From positions 3,720,001 to 3,784,000 of the forward strand of contig OZ241908.1 in assembly GCA_965203685.1 (NCBI GenBank): 64,000 nucleotides of DNA, in the 5' to 3' direction. The DNA comes from VXYL01 sp965203685 (GTDB taxonomy: Bacteria; Pseudomonadota; Gammaproteobacteria; Pseudomonadales; Azotimanducaceae). A program made the translations under genes and the position numbers. Each line of letters begins with the position of its first letter. Within the stretch, counting starts at the first letter, position 1. The notes below the pieces were generated by a model. The model saw only the letters and a program-made list of their open reading frames with translations. It did not search any database and was not told the origin of the DNA. Of this stretch, positions 59,342 through 64,000 are shown one piece after another.

Positions 59342-62300
59342 TCAGTCGCCGAAGTCCATCCTGAAAGAGAGCCCGTAGATGCGCGGCTCGGTCAGGAAGT
59401 AGTTGCGGAAGAAGCCCGACGTGTCCGACGTCACGTACTTGCCCGTGATGTTGTCGTCGTTGCGGATGTTGCGCACCCACAGCTTCACCGTCGCGTTGTT
59501 GCGCTCGTAGATGGCCGTCGCGTTGTGCTGACCCCAGCTCTCGATCTCGTCGCCCCGGGAGTTGAACTCTCGGGCGTAGGAGTCCGATTGCCAATACCAG
59601 TCCCAGCGGGCCGTCAACGTGCCACCCGCCGCCACGTTCCAGGTATGGGCAACGCCCAACCTGAGAGTGTGTTCCGGCGCGTTCGGCAACTGGTTGCCGT
59701 CGAGGTTCACGAGCACACCGTCGAGCGTCTCCACGCCCATCGCGGTCAGGAAGTTGCGCGAGAAGTAGGCGGGGATCGACACGCCTGCGGCGTTGGCGCC
59801 ATAGGAGACCGACTCGATGGTCTGCCCATTGCGGATGTCCAGCGCACCCCCGGCCTGCAGCGCGGCGAGGACCACCTCGTTGGTGATCTGCGATTCGCGC
59901 GCCACGTAGTTGACCGCCGTGGACGAGCCCGGATCGATGTTGTTGAGCAGGATGTAGTCCGAGTTGCCGCCCGTGCGGTTGATCGGATCGAGCGAACTCG
60001 AGCCATCCACTTCACTCGACAGGAAGCCGTAGGCGAAGTCGACGGACAGGCCAGGGAAGGCCTCGGGTCGCCAGACTCCCTCGGCCTCCAAACCCATCAG
60101 GTTGGCGTCGATGTTGTCGTTGATCGAGCTGTTGTTGCGGATCCGGGTCACCTGCAGGCCCGAGTAGTCGTAGATGAACGCCGCGCCGTTCAGCATCAGA
60201 CGACCGTCTAAGAGCACCGTCTTGGCACCGAACTCGAAAGAATCCACCTCCTCCGACTCGAAGGTGAACGGCGAGGAGGCTTGGAAAGCCGGCGGAATGG
60301 CCGGGTTGAAACCGCCCGGTTTGAAGCCGCGGCTATAGAAGCCGTACAGCAGGACGTCGTTCGACAGACGGTAGTCGAAGCCGAACCGACCGCTGACGTT
60401 GTCCCAACTCGCCGTGGACGGGCTCCCGGTGACGAAACGCGTCTCGCCGAAGCCGGGGACCGGGCCGATTGCGCCGGCGATGGTCCGGAACGCCACCGCG
60501 CCCGCCTGGAGTCCCGCGTCCGCCGCGATCGCCGCCGGGTTCTGCGACAACAGCGCGCCGACCGTGGCCTGGAACACCGGTGGCAGCGGCAGGCTCGCGA
60601 GCGTCGCGGGCAGCAGTTCGAGTGGCAGCAAGCCGGCCGCCAAGAGGCCGCCGATCTGTTGCGCCGCGCCGAGTGCGCCGATGAGGCCGATCGCCGTCGG
60701 CCCGTTCGCCTCGTAGACGCCGCCCGCATCCCAGAACTCGAGCATGCGCATGGAACTAGCGCTGATCGACGTCGCGGTGCCGCTGGCGATCGCCACCATC
60801 TCGCCGAACAGCCCGCTGCGGAGCCAAACCCGTCCGGGCCCGAGCACGCCGCCCAAGGCCGCATTGGCGTCCGCCGAGTTGAACAGCACGCTGGTGTCGC
60901 TGGTGGCCTTGTCGTCCTGGTTGAAGCGCAGGCCGGCCGTGAGCTGCAGGCGGTCGGAGAAGTCGTAGTAGACCTCGCCGAACAACGCCTTCCCTTCCTG
61001 CTGCGCGCCGCTTTCGGGGTTGTTCGTGTTCATGAAGAAGCCCGGGTATAGCGGCGGCGCGTTGAGCGCCGCGGAGCCGTACGAGGTCACCAGGTCCAGC
61101 GTGTTCGCGAGCACGTAGTAGGCACCGTGCGCCCTGCCTTCGTACTGGCTCGCACCGAGCAGGAAGTTCATGGGGCCTTCGAACGTGGACCGTAACCGCG
61201 CCTCGACCGTCCAGTATTCGCTGTCGTTGTCGAGTTGGTCGAACGAGAACGCGCGGTTCTGATGGGTACCCAGGATGCACCCCCCGAGAACGCCCGAGGT
61301 GCCGTCGGCCAGGTTGCAGGTGTCCGACATCCACTCCGCACCAGCGCCGCCGGCGGGGCGGGAGACCGGCCAGATACCCGCTGGGTTCTGCGGTGTCGGG
61401 CTTAAGGTCGCACCGACGTCCATGGCGTAGTCCTGCTGAGCCAGGTACTCGATGGAGACGTCGGCACCGATCAGCGTGAAGTCGAACTGATCGAACTCGT
61501 AGGTGAAGCCAAAGGCCGCCAAGTCCTCGTCGTTCTGGAACACCGGCTCGAAGTCGGTGTGCATCTCGCGGAAGTTCGTGATCCGGGGGCGCGGATAGTC
61601 GTACAGCGAGCGGTCCGAACCGTCGACGCCGAACGGCAGCGCGCCGCCCGCACCGGCGAAAATGCCCGCCGTCGTCGAGCCGAGGTGCGGCTGCTCCCAG
61701 CCGAACTCGTCGGGCAGGCAGCCGGTCGTCGGCAGCCGGTTGCGCTCGCAGACCTGGTTGGTGATCCGGGCGCGGTCATCGTCCTCCTGGAACCGGCTGA
61801 GCATCACCCAGGCGCTGGCGCGGTCGCTGATGTCCCAGCCGAGCGTGCCGCGAAAGGCCAGGATGTCGCGGCCGTCGATGTCCTTGTCGATGCCGGGCAA
61901 CATGCGGCCCTCGCTGTCCTCCTGGCCGAACGCCAGGTTCGTGATGTACCCCTCGCGGCGGAGGCTGTAGCCCGCCAACCGAAGGGCGACGTTGTCGCCG
62001 AACGGCAGGTTGATCGCGCCCTTGACGCGCTGGTGCCGGTAGTCGCCGGATTCGAGGTCGAAGAAGCCCTCGACCCTGCCGGTCTCCGCCGGTGCGGTCA
62101 CGAAGTTGATCGCGCCGCCGGTCGCGTTCCGGCCGTACAGCGTGCCTTGGGGACCGCGCAGCACCTCGACGCGTTGCATGTCGAAGAACTCCAACGCGTT
62201 CAGGTTCGTGTTGACGGCGATCTCGTTCCAGTGGGTGGAGACGCCCGACTCGCCGGTGCGACCGATGACGAGGTTGCCGATGCCTCGGATACCGAAGCTC

Positions 62301-62575
62301 GACCCGCCGAAGTTGGTCGCCGTGAACGAGACGTTGGGCGCATTGAGTTGCAGGTCCGAAGGATTGATGACCTGGCGGTCCGCGAGAATGCTGTCAGTCA
62401 ACGCGGTGACCGCGATCGGCACATCCTGGACGCTTTCCTCGATCCGCTGGGCCGTAACCGTGACTTCTTCGATGGCGCTTTCGGTCTCGGCCGCGGACGC
62501 GGTGGCAGTGGGTATGGCGAGGCAAACTGCAACGCAAAAGCCCACGATGGGACGCTTCGCAAGCGTTGAATCCAT
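59342..62575 (-). CDS. TonB-dependent outer-membrane receptor
   Basis: About 1077 residues from ATG 62575 (AGGAGAGAGG upstream); the frame is open to 63058 through the repeat region. The signal peptide ends near ASA (residue 28). A TonB-box/plug follows: EEVTVTAQRIEESVQDVPIAVTALT, then VEVLRGPQGTLYGRNATGGAINFVT, typical of plug domains. The C-terminal beta barrel ends in LTEPRIYGLSFRMDFGD with the terminal aromatic signature. It is about 250-300 residues longer than usual; part of the excess is a hydrophobic insert near residues 600-710. Substrate may be a carbohydrate, lipid or metal chelate; no transporter neighbours reveal it. Confidence 0.9.
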   Translation of the reverse strand: MDSTLAKRPIVGFCVAVCLAIPTATASAAETESAIEEVTVTAQRIEESVQDVPIAVTALTDSILADRQVINPSDLQLNAPNVSFTATNFGGSSFGIRGIGNLVIGRTGESGVSTHWNEIAVNTNLNALEFFDMQRVEVLRGPQGTLYGRNATGGAINFVTAPAETGRVEGFFDLESGDYRHQRVKGAINLPFGDNVALRLAGYSLRREGYITNLAFGQEDSEGRMLPGIDKDIDGRDILAFRGTLGWDISDRASAWVMLSRFQEDDDRARITNQVCERNRLPTTGCLPDEFGWEQPHLGSTTAGIFAGAGGALPFGVDGSDRSLYDYPRPRITNFREMHTDFEPVFQNDEDLAAFGFTYEFDQFDFTLIGADVSIEYLAQQDYAMDVGATLSPTPQNPAGIWPVSRPAGGAGAEWMSDTCNLADGTSGVLGGCILGTHQNRAFSFDQLDNDSEYWTVEARLRSTFEGPMNFLLGASQYEGRAHGAYYVLANTLDLVTSYGSAALNAPPLYPGFFMNTNNPESGAQQEGKALFGEVYYDFSDRLQLTAGLRFNQDDKATSDTSVLFNSADANAALGGVLGPGRVWLRSGLFGEMVAIASGTATSISASSMRMLEFWDAGGVYEANGPTAIGLIGALGAAQQIGGLLAAGLLPLELLPATLASLPLPPVFQATVGALLSQNPAAIAADAGLQAGAVAFRTIAGAIGPVPGFGETRFVTGSPSTASWDNVSGRFGFDYRLSNDVLLYGFYSRGFKPGGFNPAIPPAFQASSPFTFESEEVDSFEFGAKTVLLDGRLMLNGAAFIYDYSGLQVTRIRNNSSINDNIDANLMGLEAEGVWRPEAFPGLSVDFAYGFLSSEVDGSSSLDPINRTGGNSDYILLNNIDPGSSTAVNYVARESQITNEVVLAALQAGGALDIRNGQTIESVSYGANAAGVSIPAYFSRNFLTAMGVETLDGVLVNLDGNQLPNAPEHTLRLGVAHTWNVAAGGTLTARWDWYWQSDSYAREFNSRGDEIESWGQHNATAIYERNNATVKLWVRNIRNDDNITGKYVTSDTSGFFRNYFLTEPRIYGLSFRMDFGD

Positions 62576-62625
62576 GGCCTCTCTCCTTGCTTGGATTTTG
62601 GGCGGATCATACGCCTTCCATGGGC

Positions 62626-62662
62626 CGAACGCGCCAGAGAGCGAAGCGTCCTGGCGCGTTCG
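62626..62662. terminator. Strong hairpin upstream of the TonB receptor gene
   Basis: Perfect 12-bp stem CGAACGCGCCAG / CTGGCGCGTTCG with a 13-base loop. On the minus strand it follows the secreted-protein gene and precedes the receptor, so it may end the former transcript or attenuate the latter. The arm CGAACGCGCCAG recurs in each unit of the adjacent tandem repeat. Confidence 0.5.
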
Positions 62663-62667
62663 GTCGA

Positions 62668-62893
62668 TGGAAGGTCGGCGTGGCCTTGGGCCGGAGACGC
62701 GCCCGGCGCGCAGCGTCAGCGAAGCGCCCGGGACGTCTCTGGGGCGCTTCCACCCGACGAACGCGCCAGCGTTCGGCAGGTGGAAGGACGGTGTGGCCTT
62801 GGGCTGGAGGCGAGCCCGGCGCGCAGCGTCAGCGAAGCGCCGGGCCGCCTCTAGGGCGCTTCCACCCGACGAACGCGCCAGTGAACGGAGCGC
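62668..62893. repeat. Tandem 113-bp repeat, two units
   Basis: Units 62668-62780 and 62781-62893, roughly 88-90% alike by eye, sharing TGGAAGG, GTGGCCTTGGGC, GCGCAGCGTCAGCGAAGCGC and GGGCGCTTCCACCCGACGAA. Each has internal pairing; in unit 2, GCCCGGCGC (62814-62822) pairs with GCGCCGGGC (62837-62845) and CTAGGGCGCT (62851-62860) with AGCGCCCTAG (62889-62898). The units fill most of the 337-bp gap between the receptor and the secreted-protein genes, which holds no other gene. Confidence 0.8.
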
Positions 62894-62912
62894 CCTAGGG
62901 CGGCCCCGCGCG

Positions 62913-63989
62913 CTAGGGCTCCGGACTGCCGATAGCGGCCTGCAGGCGCTCGATCTCGGCGCGCTCGGCGGCGATGGCGTCCTGGTCGGCGGCTCCCTTG
63001 GCGCGGAGGTCGGCGGACCGTGCATCGAGATCCCGTCGCTGAGCGGCGATGCCTGCACGTGCGTCCTGCAGGCGTTCCCGTGCCACGCGGAGGCTGTCCA
63101 CCGCCTCGTCGGCCGCCAGGCGATCGTCGTCGAGACCGTCCCGCTCGCGCGCGAGCCGGACGAGGCGGGTCGGCCGGTCGGCGAAGGACGCGACCTCGTA
63201 GCCGCCCATCGGCGGCAGGTGGTGGAAGACCGCCTCCAGTCCGATGGCGGCGAGATGGTCGTGCCACAGCCGCTGGTGAGTCTCGCGCACGGCGGCAGCG
63301 TCCGTCGTCCCCGTCCTCAGCACGTAGAAGATCTCGGCGGTTGCCACCGCGGGGTCCGTCGGCGGGCCGGAGTCCCGGTCCGCCTGCGCTTGCCGTTCGG
63401 AGTACCAGTGCTCCGGTGGTAGGTCGAAGTGCGAGTACCAACGGGCGTGCTGAAGCATGTCGGAGTAGACGTACAGCGAGCGGTGGCCGGGGACGCCCGC
63501 AAGATCGTTGCGCGCCCGTTCGAGCGCTTCGACCAGGTAGGCGCTGGCGATCGGCGGCCCGTGCTGCGGGAAGAGAGATCCCAACGCGGGTTGCACGGCA
63601 TCGACGGACGCGCACCGCCAGCTCAGGCCATCCGGTCCGCAGGCGTCTGTCACGCCGTTGCCCGGGGCGCACAGCCGCGCGACTGGAGCCAGCGGCGAGA
63701 AGGTCCGGGGCGCGACGCCGTAAACCCACAGTTCCGTTCCATCCGGCAGCCGCTCGGAAACGCTGCGGAGCAACTGGCCGGGCTCCGCACGACGATCGGG
63801 ATCGAGTGGCTTGCGCAGGTCCAGGAGGAAGACCGCGAGGCCGGTGGGCGCGGCATCATGGCAGGAGTCGTGTTGCGGGGCCGCCGCGGCGTCGAAGGAC
63901 GCCGCAGCGAGTGCCGAGACGGCCAGAACGATGCCGGCCATGCGCGTTGACGGGGACGTTCGATGGCGACGGTGGCGGCGGTCCATCAT
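62913..63989 (-). CDS. Secreted protein with coiled-coil tail (may start beyond window)
   Basis: About 358 residues from ATG 63989 (ATG 63986 equally possible); the frame stays open to the window edge, so an upstream start cannot be excluded. A signal sequence is visible (RMAGIVLAVSALAAASFDAAAA). The central part has GLAVFLLDLRKPLDPDRRAEPGQLL, LPDGTELWVYGV and GHRSLYVYSDMLQHARWYS, a layout like a von Willebrand-type or Rossmann-like domain with DxR and SDM segments. The last 70 residues are a coiled coil (DEAVDSLRVARERLQDARAGIAAQRRDLDARSADLRAK). Probably periplasmic. I do not recognise a named family. Confidence 0.75.
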   Translation of the reverse strand: MMDRRHRRHRTSPSTRMAGIVLAVSALAAASFDAAAAPQHDSCHDAAPTGLAVFLLDLRKPLDPDRRAEPGQLLRSVSERLPDGTELWVYGVAPRTFSPLAPVARLCAPGNGVTDACGPDGLSWRCASVDAVQPALGSLFPQHGPPIASAYLVEALERARNDLAGVPGHRSLYVYSDMLQHARWYSHFDLPPEHWYSERQAQADRDSGPPTDPAVATAEIFYVLRTGTTDAAAVRETHQRLWHDHLAAIGLEAVFHHLPPMGGYEVASFADRPTRLVRLARERDGLDDDRLAADEAVDSLRVARERLQDARAGIAAQRRDLDARSADLRAKGAADQDAIAAERAEIERLQAAIGSPEP

Positions 63990-64000
63990 CTGCAAGAGAG

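Noticed and set aside
62668..62893. Tandem repeat considered as coding for repeated peptides
   Set aside because: The unit length of 113 bp is not a multiple of three, so the repeats cannot encode the same peptide in one frame.
62576..63058. Upstream extension of the TonB receptor frame
   Set aside because: It runs through the tandem repeat and into the next gene; a signal peptide and a strong ribosome site mark 62575 as the start.

Overview
The window is about 65% GC and gene-dense. It looks like a chromosome segment of an uncultured, aerobic, heterotrophic Gram-negative proteobacterium. A TonB-dependent receptor, two lipoproteins, an alpha-2-macroglobulin/PBP1C pair and MdlAB-type exporters point to a diderm envelope. 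A near-consensus TACTGT-N8-ACAGTA LexA box suggests Gammaproteobacteria, but this taxonomy is inference. No rRNA, tRNA or CRISPR array was seen.

Layout. 1-9.5 kb: four ABC exporters on the plus strand. The first two sit in tandem, the last two form an MdlA/MdlB-like heterodimer, and a Uma2-family nuclease-fold protein lies between the pairs. 9.6-22.4 kb: a catabolic and housekeeping mix: an acyl-CoA-dehydrogenase-like flavoprotein, farnesyl diphosphate synthase with an ankyrin protein, a DUF1295 membrane enzyme with a phytanoyl-CoA dioxygenase (PhyH), a penicillin acylase homologue, an acetolactate-synthase-like ThDP enzyme, a DUF429-like protein, succinate-semialdehyde dehydrogenase and a cupin. 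22.4-24.3 kb: a mobile islet bounded by a 15-bp direct repeat. It holds a REP-associated tyrosine transposase (RAYT) between ~90-bp inverted repeats, with a LexA box in its promoter and five copies of a 16-bp motif. 24.3-32.7 kb: a DUF1330 protein and alpha/beta-hydrolase lipoprotein, an LLM oxidoreductase, a DUF457-like membrane hydrolase, a PhyH/arylsulfotransferase pair and two glycosyltransferases. 32.9-36.9 kb: a five-gene operon with every junction overlapping by 4 bp (ABC ATPase, secreted thioredoxin-like protein, ABC-2 permease, DesK-like kinase, DesR-like regulator). 37.0-39.7 kb: a tight minus-strand operon (PhyH, hydroxypyruvate isomerase, Cys-rich protein, EthD protein). 39.7-42.6 kb: genomic debris: a broken DUF4143-like ATPase start, a perfect 17-bp palindrome, VapBC and an intact IS481-like insertion sequence. 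42.7-48.7 kb: an N-acyl-D-amino-acid deacylase, a TlpA-type lipoprotein, citrate synthase and a DUF3667 protein. 48.9-57.4 kb: the alpha-2-macroglobulin/PBP1C pair and a VOC protein. 57.5-64 kb: a SNF2 helicase with a C-terminal SWIM finger, a large TonB receptor, a 113-bp tandem repeat and a secreted protein running to the window edge.

A second theme is a dispersed hairpin repeat with GCGGACGT..ACGTCCGC and/or GCGGGC..GCCCGC arms. It occurs six times, always just past gene 3' ends and usually between convergent genes, so it probably acts as a bidirectional terminator and is spread as a REP-like element. The strongest candidate for something undescribed is the SOS-box-controlled RAYT islet and its possible relation to these dispersed repeats.
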